Assembly: GCF_000943555.1 (NCBI RefSeq)
Contig: NZ_JTDV01000001.1
Span: 186,001-250,000 of the forward strand
Length of the DNA: 64,000 nucleotides
Source of the DNA: Neotamlana nanhaiensis
GTDB taxonomy: Bacteria; Bacteroidota; Bacteroidia; Flavobacteriales; Flavobacteriaceae
Direction: 5' to 3'
In this document: positions 24,640 through 33,028 of the stretch, in pieces
How the letters are laid out: each line of letters opens with the position of its first letter
Numbering within the stretch: position 1 is the stretch's first letter
Translations under genes and position numbers: made by a program
Notes under the pieces: model-generated
The model's input: the letters and a program-made list of their open reading frames with translations, nothing else
The model's database searches: none
What the model was told of the DNA's origin: nothing

Positions 24640-24700
24640 TTTGAAAAATTAAAACACCCTAAAATACATTAAATAATAATTTAAGTACATTTAGGGTGTT
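24640..24700 (-). terminator. Hairpin terminator after the dioxygenase-like gene
   Basis: AACACCCTAAA (24653-24663) and TTTAGGGTGTT (24690-24700) form a perfect 11-bp stem. On the minus strand the stem is followed by TTAATTTTTC, a U-rich tail. It lies 12 bp after the stop codon at 24712 and before the SSS start, so it may end or attenuate transcription inside the cluster. Confidence 0.7.
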
Positions 24701-24711
24701 AATAAACTAAA

Positions 24712-25461
24712 CTAATATATACTTATTTTTTCACCTTTTCTTATAAAAGGTTCAGCCCAGTATAAAGGCTCCGTTTCATTTTTTAAAATTGGTTCAGCGG
24801 AATACTGAATTAATAAAACTCTTCTGGATTTATTAGTAGTATTCGATCCGCTACGGTGAAAACAGGTGCTTGAAAACAAAGCAACATCGCCCGCGTTTAA
24901 AACTGCTGGAATACCAGGGTTTTCGCCAAAGTATCCTATTTTATCGTTGGTACCTTCTTGTAAAACATGATCTATTCGTTTTTCGGTACCAGCATCTTTA
25001 TAAGGTAATAAGTATACGGTTCCATTTTCTTCGGTAACATCATCCAACGGACACCAAACAGATAAATATGGTTTATGCTCAAAATCTAAATACCCAGAAT
25101 CTTGATGCCAAGAGAAAGTCATTCCTTTATCGGCTGCTTTAACTACAAACTGCTCTAAAAATAAATAGACTTGTTCTCCTAGAATTTTACGGGTAATTTC
25201 TTCCATTTCCTTACCAAAAATAAGGTCTTGCATGGTCTCACTATCTTTGTAACGCAAAGCAATAAAGTAACGCTTTCCTTTATGGTTAATTTCATCAACT
25301 TCAACACCTTTTGCATCCATTTCATCATCTTTTTCTTTAATGAATCGTTGACACTCGTCTCTTAAACGATTAATTAGTTCTTGCGGAATTACGTTTTTTA
25401 CTATGCAAAACCCATCTTCCTTAAACTGGGAAATTTGCTCGTTGGTTATTACTGCACTCAT
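24712..25461 (-). CDS. Phytanoyl-CoA dioxygenase-like Fe(II)/2-oxoglutarate oxygenase
   Basis: Protein of 249 aa, cytosolic, normal length for the PhyH family. The facial triad is visible: HQD in FSWHQDSGYLDF (about 119-121) and the distal His in SSTCFHRSGSN (about 202), followed by an Arg suitable for 2-oxoglutarate binding (NKSRRVLLIQY). The N-terminal GFCIVKNVIP is also typical. The family hydroxylates or oxidatively demethylates small molecules; the substrate here is unknown. Being embedded between GH31 and a sugar symporter suggests a sugar or sugar-linked substrate. It ends at a strong hairpin. Confidence 0.82.
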   Translation of the reverse strand: MSAVITNEQISQFKEDGFCIVKNVIPQELINRLRDECQRFIKEKDDEMDAKGVEVDEINHKGKRYFIALRYKDSETMQDLIFGKEMEEITRKILGEQVYLFLEQFVVKAADKGMTFSWHQDSGYLDFEHKPYLSVWCPLDDVTEENGTVYLLPYKDAGTEKRIDHVLQEGTNDKIGYFGENPGIPAVLNAGDVALFSSTCFHRSGSNTTNKSRRVLLIQYSAEPILKNETEPLYWAEPFIRKGEKISIY

Positions 25462-25486
25462 CTTATTTAGTTGTTTGTTAATTGTA

Positions 25487-27757
25487 TTATGTATTTAAAA
25501 ATTCTAAATGGTTCCAAATACCTTTAAAATTCTTATCTATTTTTAGTTTTATTATTTTATTTAAATCCATTTGATCTGTACAACCTACAGCTTCAGGATA
25601 AACTGGAATTTCAGCACCTTCAACCACCCAAACTGGCATATCTTGGATGTTAGCTTCAAAATTATTTAACCAAACACCGCCTGTAATTGCTTCGCCTGTA
25701 AAAAAGTTTATCCATTTTCCTTCTGGTAAATAAATGTCGCGACAATTTTCAGAATTCATCATAGGAGCAACCATAAAATGATCTCCAAAATAATATTGAT
25801 CGTCGATGTGCCACACCATTTTGTCCTTAGGATGATGCATTAATAAGGCTCGTGTAACCGGAAAGCCAGACGTTGTTGTCTTCTCGCCTTCTTGCAAAAT
25901 ATATGGAATTAACGCATAGCGCAGTTTCCACCATTTTCTAATAATATGCGTAATTTCAGGATAATAATATGGTTCTCGTTTTGACGTGCCGTGGTAACGC
26001 ATATGCGAAGTAAATACGCCAAATTGAGTCCAGCGTACGTACAAATCGTTAGGAATTACCGAATTCATAAAATCGGGTACACCATGAAAACCTGGTACAT
26101 CGTGACTCCAAAAGCCAAAGCCCGATAAGCCTAAATGTAAACCACCTTTTAAGGAACCTGCCATTCCGTCCCAAGACGCAGCAGCATCGCCTCCCCAATG
26201 AATGGGATAACGTTGGCAACCACTCCAACCAGCACGTGCCCAAACAATACCATCGCCAGTAACTTCTTTGGTAACCTCGAAAGCTGCTTTTTGATATAAC
26301 AAAGCATACAAATTATTCAATTTTTCGGGTGCCATGTTATGGTAATTAGCATCTAAATGTATCTCTTCGCCAAAATCGGTTTTTATACACGTTACTCCAA
26401 GCTCTAACAAATCACGTAATAAGTTTTTGTACCACTCGACAGCTTTTGGGTAAGTAAAATCGATACTTCCGGCATAATCTAAATTGCTAAAATTTGATCC
26501 GCCTCGCATCACCTCTGTATTTAACTTACCTATATAATTATTGGTTTTAGCTTCGTTGTACTGCGCTGCATTTTCGGAGATATAGGGCATTTGCCATAAA
26601 CTTACGCGATACCCATTATTTTTTAAATTAGTAACAAATTGTTTGGGGTTTGGGAAACGTTCGGTATTGAATTTCCATTCGCAAAGCCAATCGGTTTCAA
26701 ACCAACCAGTATCTAAATGAATAACATCGCACGGGTAATCCTCTTCCCTTAATCTGTTGCAAATCGTATTTATTTCTTCCTCTGAAAAGTAGGTCATTCT
26801 ACTCATCCAAATGCCGTAACTCCATAGCGGAGGTGTGACTGGAAATCCTGTGATTTTTTTATACTGATATATGATTTTCTCAGGAGAATCGTCGCCAATT
26901 AAGAAAATATCTAACACAGGTTCTTCAACAAGTAATTGTACCGATCTTGTAGAAAAATCGGCCATTGAGAACTTACAATACGACGATGTATGTAAAAACA
27001 ACCCATACATTTCGCTCGATAAATAAAACGGAATATTTTTGTAAGTACGCTTATTATTTACCCCTTGTCCATCTTGATTTTTAAGCTGAAAGGTATTTCC
27101 TGAAAGATTCATTTTACTGAAACGCTCGCCGGTACCCACAAACTTTTCGTCTGGTTTTGCATGAAAAGAAATTGTGGATTTAGCAGGTTTACCATGTTGC
27201 TCTATAAACGATAAACACATGGCATCCATACGCCCTGGAAAAAACTGATCGTAAGCACTTACCGTAATAGCCTTTTTACCGTCTGGATAAAAGGTGGCTT
27301 GTAATGATTCTTCTGGGCTTGGTAATAAATCGCTCCAATAATCAATTTCTGGTTCCGATAAATCGAAAACCGCTCGGGTAACTTTATTAGCATCTTTAAT
27401 TACCCATTTATTTTTTGTTTTGGTAAAACTTAATTTAACTTCTTCTACATAAGTCGCCATTTCTATCATTGGCGAGGTTTCTTCAATTTCTTTTTCAAAA
27501 CCAATACTAACTCTTAAAATTTTACCATTAAAGGCACGTACAAAAAGGTAAAACTCTTTTTTTGCAATATTTTTATCTGGTTCAATTTCGTTTGAAAGCT
27601 TTTGGCACTGAAAAGGTACCGTAAGCACTACCCCAAGTCCAGATTGCGAAATAGCTGTTGGTTTGCACGCTTTCCATAGTTTAGATACGCCTTCCTCTTT
27701 TGAAAGATCGGTATTAAACTCTAAAAAATCGAAAAACTGATGGTTAGTCTGGTTCAT
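25487..27757 (-). CDS. GH31 alpha-glycosidase (alpha-xylosidase/alpha-glucosidase-like), cytosolic
   Basis: Protein of 756 aa without a signal peptide. An N-terminal beta-sandwich (about 1-300) precedes the barrel, which opens with PPLWSYGIWMSR. The nucleophile Asp is at about 461 in IKTDFGEEI and the acid/base Asp at about 524 in HWGGDAAASWDGM; their spacing of about 63 residues is close to that in YicI-type enzymes. The C-terminal domain has APMMNSENCRDIYLPEG. The family cleaves alpha-glucosides, alpha-xylosides and sometimes alpha-galactosides, so specificity is open. It starts 78 bp after the beta-helix gene and is followed by the dioxygenase-like gene 26 bp on. Confidence 0.87.
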   Translation of the reverse strand: MNQTNHQFFDFLEFNTDLSKEEGVSKLWKACKPTAISQSGLGVVLTVPFQCQKLSNEIEPDKNIAKKEFYLFVRAFNGKILRVSIGFEKEIEETSPMIEMATYVEEVKLSFTKTKNKWVIKDANKVTRAVFDLSEPEIDYWSDLLPSPEESLQATFYPDGKKAITVSAYDQFFPGRMDAMCLSFIEQHGKPAKSTISFHAKPDEKFVGTGERFSKMNLSGNTFQLKNQDGQGVNNKRTYKNIPFYLSSEMYGLFLHTSSYCKFSMADFSTRSVQLLVEEPVLDIFLIGDDSPEKIIYQYKKITGFPVTPPLWSYGIWMSRMTYFSEEEINTICNRLREEDYPCDVIHLDTGWFETDWLCEWKFNTERFPNPKQFVTNLKNNGYRVSLWQMPYISENAAQYNEAKTNNYIGKLNTEVMRGGSNFSNLDYAGSIDFTYPKAVEWYKNLLRDLLELGVTCIKTDFGEEIHLDANYHNMAPEKLNNLYALLYQKAAFEVTKEVTGDGIVWARAGWSGCQRYPIHWGGDAAASWDGMAGSLKGGLHLGLSGFGFWSHDVPGFHGVPDFMNSVIPNDLYVRWTQFGVFTSHMRYHGTSKREPYYYPEITHIIRKWWKLRYALIPYILQEGEKTTTSGFPVTRALLMHHPKDKMVWHIDDQYYFGDHFMVAPMMNSENCRDIYLPEGKWINFFTGEAITGGVWLNNFEANIQDMPVWVVEGAEIPVYPEAVGCTDQMDLNKIIKLKIDKNFKGIWNHLEFLNT

Positions 27758-27834
27758 TTATTCATTAATGTTTTACCAAGCAGCTTCTTACATCTGCTTT
27801 GTAGCTTTTATGATTAAGTTGTAATCATAATTAG

Positions 27835-30333
27835 TTAGTTTAGTTTCTCTAAAAACACCCAAGTTTCGTTTGGTTTGGTACCTTCAATACCTGTTTGATA
27901 TTTTTTCATTATGGCATTCCAATCATCTACTCTTGGATTATTTTCGGTTGTTTTTGGATTAAGATTATCTAAATTTTCTCCTTTTGGAATACTGATTACC
28001 AACATAAGCTGTCGCCCTGATTTAAATACTTGTAATTGCTGAAAATTAGCGTTGCAAAATCCGTTTGATACTTCGGGCCAATCGTTAAATTGCGTGTTAT
28101 GATATTGCAAATATTCTTTTTGAAGCGTTTCGTCTTCAACCAAATTTGCTGTTAGTAAAATGTGTTCCCATTCATCAGCTAAAACCTTATCTTCACAATG
28201 TTCTGCCTTTTTAAAATGGTAAAAAGGTGTGTTATATGTTTTAATTTTAGCTGTAGGACATACTGCTGACAATTCGTTTTGTAAATGCGTGATATGATTT
28301 AATTTTCCGTATAACACCAAATGATTTTTCCACTGGTATAATTGTGCATTGATAACCCCGTTTGTTTTTGCTACTTTTTTTATAGTTTCAACATCGAAGT
28401 TTTCCCCAATCATTTCAACTGCGGCAAAATGTGGCACTTCTTGCAATGGCCAATTTTCATCAACCACAACATCGTTTAGTAAATATTTATAAGGTGATCG
28501 AACACCTGCATTACGTTTAATACTGTCGTTTACAAATGCGTTATTATGCTGCCACTTATTGTTTGGACCATTAGCGTTTTGAAGAAATTTTTCGGCAGGC
28601 ACCCAATTGTTCTCCACATTAAAATACGAAGAACCTTCATCGGTATACAAATAAAACCAGTGGTACGGATCGTGAGCATACGGGTTATAATAAATGCTAT
28701 CAATAACATTTTCCTTAATTACACTTCCTGGTTGCGCCGATAAAGTATAAATACCAGCGGTATCGTATAAATGTTTACCATAATGATGAATTTTGTTCGC
28801 CACCACTATATTGCCAGACATGGCATTTATGGTTTTTGTCCAACCCCAACCTAAGCCAATACCAGTATATGATACTTCTGCAATTTCGTTATGAGCTATG
28901 GTTATGTTTTTTACAAAACCAGCACTAATACCAACACAACCCCAATCTTCGTTGGTAACATTGGTAATTAAATTATCTACAATAGTTTCGTTATTACAAA
29001 CTTCTCTAACATCTTTAGGATTGTATGGTAAATGTGTTTCGAAGGATTCATCGGAAAAAACACCGACATTAATAGCGCTTCCACCAATATCTTTAAATAA
29101 ATTTCCTTGAATTATATTATTATTTGTGCCTTTGTGTAAATCTAAACCTGTTGATGCCAAGTGCTTAAATTCGCAAGCTTCAAAGCGAATATTATTTGAA
29201 AAATTGACTTCAACAGCTGCTCTTGGTCGACCAATCCATGCCTGATTTTCTAATCCCGCCTTATCTGGTGTTCCGGGAGTTTTCAACTTATAAGCATCTA
29301 ATAAATACATGCCGGCTTGAATGGGTACATGACCTTTTTGTGAAGGGCGTAGCCAATTACTATATTGGAATCCTATATTTTTGAAATACACATAACTTAC
29401 TGGAGCATCAATTGTTCCTTTAATTTCAACTAAATTTTCTAAAACAGGCACAATAACTGTGGCCTTTTTGATTTGCTCTCCTGTTTTTGGATAGTAATAA
29501 ATTTTGCCTTCATCTTGATTTAAAAACCATTCTCCAGGCTCGTTTAGCAAGCTCAAAGCATTGTTTAAATAAAACGCCGAATTACCCGTTTTTTTTGAAA
29601 TCCATGGTGCGGGCCACGGATGCTCACTTTGAATTCTACTTTCTGGTTGATGAAAATATAGTTTGGCACTATCGCCTTTTACTTCCATGTCTTTTATCCG
29701 CAGGTTAGCAATTGCCCACCATTGCTGGATAAACATTTCCATTCCTGGTTGAAACTTTAGTTTTTTATCTTTAAAAGGAATCCAACAAGTTTGTGATGTT
29801 TTATCCCATGATAAAATTCTATCCATGTGGTTTCCTGAAGTACTTTTTGCTCTAATAGCTTTTTCTCCATTTACCCAAAGTTGACGAAAATTTAAAAGGT
29901 TTCCTGCTTGTTTTGGTGCATCGGCAACCCAAACTGTGCCTGCTTTTAATCCATTAATTGATTTGGCTTTCTTCCACCCAGTAATTTGAATTCCTCCGCT
30001 TATTATGGGAGTGGTTTCGTTTTGGGATATAATCCAGGTTGGACTTTCGGCTGTTCCTGAATCCTCAGGACGAATAAAAATAGGTTCATTTAACACATAA
30101 GTGCCATCCATTAAAATAATTTGAATACCATCTTTAATGCCCACATCATTTAAACGGCGCATATTTCTAGCTTTTCGTAAAGCCATATTTACTGTTGCTA
30201 ACGGGCTATTTTTAGTCCCTAAATTAGCATCACTACCCGTAGTACTCACCCAAATATCGGCAGCATGCCCAGAAAAAAAGGTGCAAATGGCAAGAATAAA
30301 AACAGTAAATTTTAATAATAATTTAGTGTACAT
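27835..30333 (-). CDS. GH141-like beta-helix protein fused to a C-terminal L-rhamnose mutarotase domain
   Basis: Protein of 832 aa with a signal peptide (to about 25, ending SGHA). Residues about 25-640 form a right-handed parallel beta-helix opening with DIWVSTTGSDANLGTKNSPLA, then ILMDGTYVLNEPIFIRPEDSGT, the GH141 pattern; GH141 includes an alpha-L-fucosidase acting on rhamnogalacturonan II and a xylanase. Residues about 665-832 resemble the RhaM/DUF718 fold: EYLQYHNTQFNDWPEV, then NFQQLQVFKSGRQL, then VDDWNAIMKKYQTGI. RhaM interconverts the anomers of L-rhamnose and is normally a separate protein of about 105 aa in the cytosol. A fused exported copy is unusual. Confidence 0.78.
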   Translation of the reverse strand: MYTKLLLKFTVFILAICTFFSGHAADIWVSTTGSDANLGTKNSPLATVNMALRKARNMRRLNDVGIKDGIQIILMDGTYVLNEPIFIRPEDSGTAESPTWIISQNETTPIISGGIQITGWKKAKSINGLKAGTVWVADAPKQAGNLLNFRQLWVNGEKAIRAKSTSGNHMDRILSWDKTSQTCWIPFKDKKLKFQPGMEMFIQQWWAIANLRIKDMEVKGDSAKLYFHQPESRIQSEHPWPAPWISKKTGNSAFYLNNALSLLNEPGEWFLNQDEGKIYYYPKTGEQIKKATVIVPVLENLVEIKGTIDAPVSYVYFKNIGFQYSNWLRPSQKGHVPIQAGMYLLDAYKLKTPGTPDKAGLENQAWIGRPRAAVEVNFSNNIRFEACEFKHLASTGLDLHKGTNNNIIQGNLFKDIGGSAINVGVFSDESFETHLPYNPKDVREVCNNETIVDNLITNVTNEDWGCVGISAGFVKNITIAHNEIAEVSYTGIGLGWGWTKTINAMSGNIVVANKIHHYGKHLYDTAGIYTLSAQPGSVIKENVIDSIYYNPYAHDPYHWFYLYTDEGSSYFNVENNWVPAEKFLQNANGPNNKWQHNNAFVNDSIKRNAGVRSPYKYLLNDVVVDENWPLQEVPHFAAVEMIGENFDVETIKKVAKTNGVINAQLYQWKNHLVLYGKLNHITHLQNELSAVCPTAKIKTYNTPFYHFKKAEHCEDKVLADEWEHILLTANLVEDETLQKEYLQYHNTQFNDWPEVSNGFCNANFQQLQVFKSGRQLMLVISIPKGENLDNLNPKTTENNPRVDDWNAIMKKYQTGIEGTKPNETWVFLEKLN

Positions 30334-30414
30334 TTTGTTAATGTCTCTTAAAAGTTAGATATAATACTTAAAAGTATAAATATCTATTTTATTTAGTTTG
30401 TTGATGGCTGTTTA

Positions 30415-30445
30415 TATAAAAAAAGCCGTATTGGTATTGGCTTTT
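30415..30445 (-). terminator. Terminator of the Gfo/Idh gene
   Basis: AAAAGCC (30421-30427) and GGCTTTT (30439-30445) form a 7-bp perfect stem with an 11-base loop. The minus-strand 3' side continues with T residues (from the A run at 30418-30424). It separates the Gfo/Idh gene from the beta-helix gene, so the latter needs its own promoter in 30334-30415. Confidence 0.65.
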
Positions 30446-30500
30446 AAAACTTTAGCTAATATTGTTAATTTATCAATATTTGAATAGCATTTTTAAACTT

Positions 30501-30516
30501 TGGTCAATTTTATAAA
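30501..30516 (+). promoter_or_regulatory. Candidate AraC operator, copy 1 (TGGTCAATTTTATAAA)
   Basis: This 16-mer is identical to 31696-31711. It lies just beyond the Gfo/Idh stop codon and 168 bp upstream of the beta-helix start. An activator site for the transcript running through the hydrolase cluster is a reasonable inference. Confidence 0.45.
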
Positions 30517-30519
30517 GCT

Positions 30520-31584
30520 TCAAATACTAAATTCGTTTTTTATATCGTTAATCTTTATGGGTAAACCAGTTTGTAAACTTCTGTCCATAGCTTGAAGCAA
30601 AACAATGGTACCAATACCTTCTTCCATATTAGGGTAAGCAGTAAAATTTTGTTCAATACTATCAACAAAATATTCTAAATAATTTTGGTATTCGCCAGCA
30701 TGATGTGTTTGCCCTTCAAAGCGGTAGTAGTATTTTAACTTATCGTCTCCCCAATAAATAATTTGCTCTTCGCCTTCTTTTGTTGTAATTGAATAACGCA
30801 ATTCATGGTAATCGGCTTGACTTGCTCCTAAAGTACCTCGTAAAATACAACTCAACGTACTATCGCGTTTTGTAGGTTGTGTTGGAGAAGAATACACACC
30901 GCTTACACGAGCTACATGACCTTGTTTAGATTTAAAAATAAAGTGCATTGCGTCTTCATTTTTTAAACCCGCATCTTTACCGTTGCTGCTTATCATCCCG
31001 TATCCCATAACTTCAACTATATCGGGCATGTACCAACGTATAAAATCTACCGGATGACTTAAACCTCCATATAACCATTTAAAAGATTTTAATAACGACC
31101 AATCCTTTTTTAAAAACCAGCGGTTATCGGCATGGTAATGGGCTTCAACTGTAATTAAATCTCCTATAAAACCTTTATCGAATTCCAGTTTTTGTTTTCT
31201 CATGGGTTCAGAAAACCTAGAACTTTGCCCAATAAATACTTTTTTTCCTGATCTTTCACCAATTTCTAGTAAGTCTTTGGCTTTAGATAAATCGTCAATA
31301 AAAGGCTTTGTACAAACTACATGCTTTTTATACATCAAAGCTTGTTTAACATGTTCGGCATGTAAATGGTCGGGGGTATAAATGGCAATTATATCTATCG
31401 ATTCATCTTGAAGTAAATCGTTATAATTAGTAGTATAATTTTTAAAATCGAATTCCTTGGCACGTTTTTTACATAGTTTTTCGTTTAAATCGCAAACTGT
31501 AACCAAGTTTAGTTTTTCGCTTTCTAAAGCAGCAGACATAGTACTCCTACCTTCTCCTAACCCAAGAATCGCAATATTTAACAT
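30520..31584 (-). CDS. Gfo/Idh/MocA family NAD(P)-dependent sugar oxidoreductase
   Basis: Protein of 354 aa, cytosolic. The N-terminal Rossmann domain reads IAILGLGEGRSTM, so the usual GxGxxG becomes GLGEGR. DLNEKLCKKRAKEF, IYTPDHLHAEHVKQAL and VCTKPF (replacing the common EKP) follow. The C-terminal alpha/beta domain contains GGLSHPVDFIRWYMPD, with the His in the usual catalytic region. Members oxidise or reduce sugars and inositols, often at C3. It is the first minus-strand gene next to the AraC regulator and has its own terminator, so it is probably a separately controlled unit of the cluster. Confidence 0.83.
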   Translation of the reverse strand: MLNIAILGLGEGRSTMSAALESEKLNLVTVCDLNEKLCKKRAKEFDFKNYTTNYNDLLQDESIDIIAIYTPDHLHAEHVKQALMYKKHVVCTKPFIDDLSKAKDLLEIGERSGKKVFIGQSSRFSEPMRKQKLEFDKGFIGDLITVEAHYHADNRWFLKKDWSLLKSFKWLYGGLSHPVDFIRWYMPDIVEVMGYGMISSNGKDAGLKNEDAMHFIFKSKQGHVARVSGVYSSPTQPTKRDSTLSCILRGTLGASQADYHELRYSITTKEGEEQIIYWGDDKLKYYYRFEGQTHHAGEYQNYLEYFVDSIEQNFTAYPNMEEGIGTIVLLQAMDRSLQTGLPIKINDIKNEFSI

Positions 31585-31693
31585 AATAGTAGTTTAATTG
31601 GTTATAAAAAACTACCGATTGAAATAATTAATTAATCAGTAATTTAAACATAAAATTAACTTTGTTTACAAAATAATTATGCTATTTTTATGC

Positions 31694-31765
31694 GGTGGTC
31701 AATTTTATAAAAATCAAGATGCTATAATTGATTTTAAATTAGCTCTCAATAATTAATTGACCACC
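31694..31765. promoter_or_regulatory. Candidate AraC operator pair in the divergent regulator region
   Basis: GGTGGTCAATT (31694-31704) and its exact inverse AATTGACCACC (31755-31765) are separated by 50 bp. The left arm extends to TGGTCAATTTTATAAA, shared exactly with 30501-30516. The pair lies between the Gfo/Idh start (31584) and the regulator start (31813), as expected for an AraC protein binding two inverted half-sites that may loop. Confidence 0.55.
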
Positions 31766-31812
31766 TACCAATTAAATTAAATAAAGAGAAATTATCACAA
31801 AAATTAATTACT

Positions 31813-32703
31813 ATGGGCAACCCAGGTTCTTGGTGGCATAAGGATAACCTTGGCCCTTTAGAAAATTTACCTTTCATCGTACAATTTGGAAGCATGAAAT
31901 TTTCTAAAGTAAGGCTAGACGAAACAATGCGACCGCATTTAAACGATGGTATTGAAATTCATTTTGTAAATAGCGGAAAATACAAATGGGTTGTTGACGA
32001 TAAAGAAGTTGAATTACTACCAGATAATTTGTGTATCACTGCACCATGGCAACTTAACGGTAGCCCCACAGGAAAAATGGATATTGGCCAAATTAACTGG
32101 ATTGTAATTAAACCTAAAAAATATACAAAAAGCACGCCACTAAATTTTGGTTCTTGGACTAAATTACCTGTAAGTTTTCAAGAAAGTCTTGGTGCTATGA
32201 TTGCTGACGATAACAACCTAGTTATTGAAAAAGCGAAAATTTTTAAGAAGTATTTTGTTGAGCTTGAAAAAGAATTAACGGCGCAAAACGAGGGCTTTGA
32301 AATTATGGTAAAAAACATAATTGAAAACTTTTTTATTGAATTACACCGAAACCTATCCTTTAGAAAACAAAAAATTCATGAGGAAAATAATTTTATCGAT
32401 AATTTAACCCAACTTATTTTAAAAGACTTAAATAAAAAATGGATTATCGATGATTTGGCTTACCGTTTTGGCATGGGAAAAACCAAATTTACTTACGAAG
32501 TAAAAAATCTTACGGGTTACCCGCCTAACAGTTTTATTATTAATTTAAAAATAGAAAAAGCTATTGATATGATTATGAATGATGAAACGAATATGTCTGA
32601 AATCGCATATGCTTGTGGATTTTCGTCGTTACAACATTTTACATCAACCTTCTCGCAACGTATTGGTATTAGCCCCGGAAAATATAAAAATCATAAAAAA
32701 TAA
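31813..32703 (+). CDS. AraC-family transcriptional regulator
   Basis: Protein of 296 aa. The N-terminal part (about 25-100) is a cupin-like sensor domain with FVNSGKYKWVVDDKEVELLPD. The C-terminal 100 residues carry the two-helix-turn-helix AraC domain: WIIDDLAYRFGMGKTKFTYEVKNLTGYPPNSF, counted as two adjoining segments, then MSEIAYACGFSSLQHFTSTFSQRIGISPGKYK. Such regulators usually activate carbohydrate genes upon binding a sugar. It is the only plus-strand gene of the cluster, divergent from the oxidoreductase, which makes it the probable cluster regulator. It ends in a hairpin at 32717-32752. Confidence 0.88.
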   Translation: MGNPGSWWHKDNLGPLENLPFIVQFGSMKFSKVRLDETMRPHLNDGIEIHFVNSGKYKWVVDDKEVELLPDNLCITAPWQLNGSPTGKMDIGQINWIVIKPKKYTKSTPLNFGSWTKLPVSFQESLGAMIADDNNLVIEKAKIFKKYFVELEKELTAQNEGFEIMVKNIIENFFIELHRNLSFRKQKIHEENNFIDNLTQLILKDLNKKWIIDDLAYRFGMGKTKFTYEVKNLTGYPPNSFIINLKIEKAIDMIMNDETNMSEIAYACGFSSLQHFTSTFSQRIGISPGKYKNHKK

Positions 32704-32716
32704 TTTTTTCTGTTAT

Positions 32717-32752
32717 AAAAAAGCGCACCAAACTAATTTAAGTGCGCCTTTA
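32717..32752 (+). terminator. Terminator of the AraC regulator gene
   Basis: AAAGCGCAC (32720-32728) pairs with GTGCGC-CTTT (32742-32751), with one bulged base and a 13-base loop. It lies about 15 bp after the regulator stop. The downstream T-tract is weak, so this is moderate evidence. Confidence 0.5.
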
Positions 32753-32959
32753 AGTCCCTAAAAATTTTGTTAATAACTAGATACAAGTATACAAAAGTGC
32801 CGTTTATAAAACTTACGGAAAACCGCAAATAAAAATTTTTCTATACAAATAAAGGATTAAAGATTACAACAAAATGTATAAATCTTAATACCAGTTTAAT
32901 TCAATTTTTTTGTCTGTTCTCAAAAAATCTCAATTTAAAAATACATTTCATCGATTATT
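32753..32959. other. Non-coding spacer without recognised genes
   Basis: Together with the terminator before it and the promoter after it, this belongs to the 325-bp gap between the AraC regulator and the large T9SS protein gene. It is very AT rich. I see no ORF, RNA gene or repeat in it. Confidence 0.5.
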
Positions 32960-32990
32960 TTTGCGTTTCATAGATTTTTAATTATCTTTG
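32960..32990 (+). promoter_or_regulatory. Bacteroidota-type promoter of the large T9SS protein
   Basis: TTTG (32960-32963), a 19-bp spacer, then TATCTTTG (32983-32990), an exact match to the -33/-7 consensus TTTG-N19-TAnnTTTG. The start codon at 33029 follows 38 bp on, leaving a short 5' leader. Confidence 0.7.
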
Positions 32991-33028
32991 CCTTATAGTT
33001 TTAGTCCCAAACTAAACTTAACCTATTT

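Noticed and set aside
27778-27828. Hairpins AAGCAG/CTGCTT and ATGATTA/TAATCAT as a terminator after the beta-helix gene
   Set aside because: Short stems without a minus-strand T-tract; not enough support.
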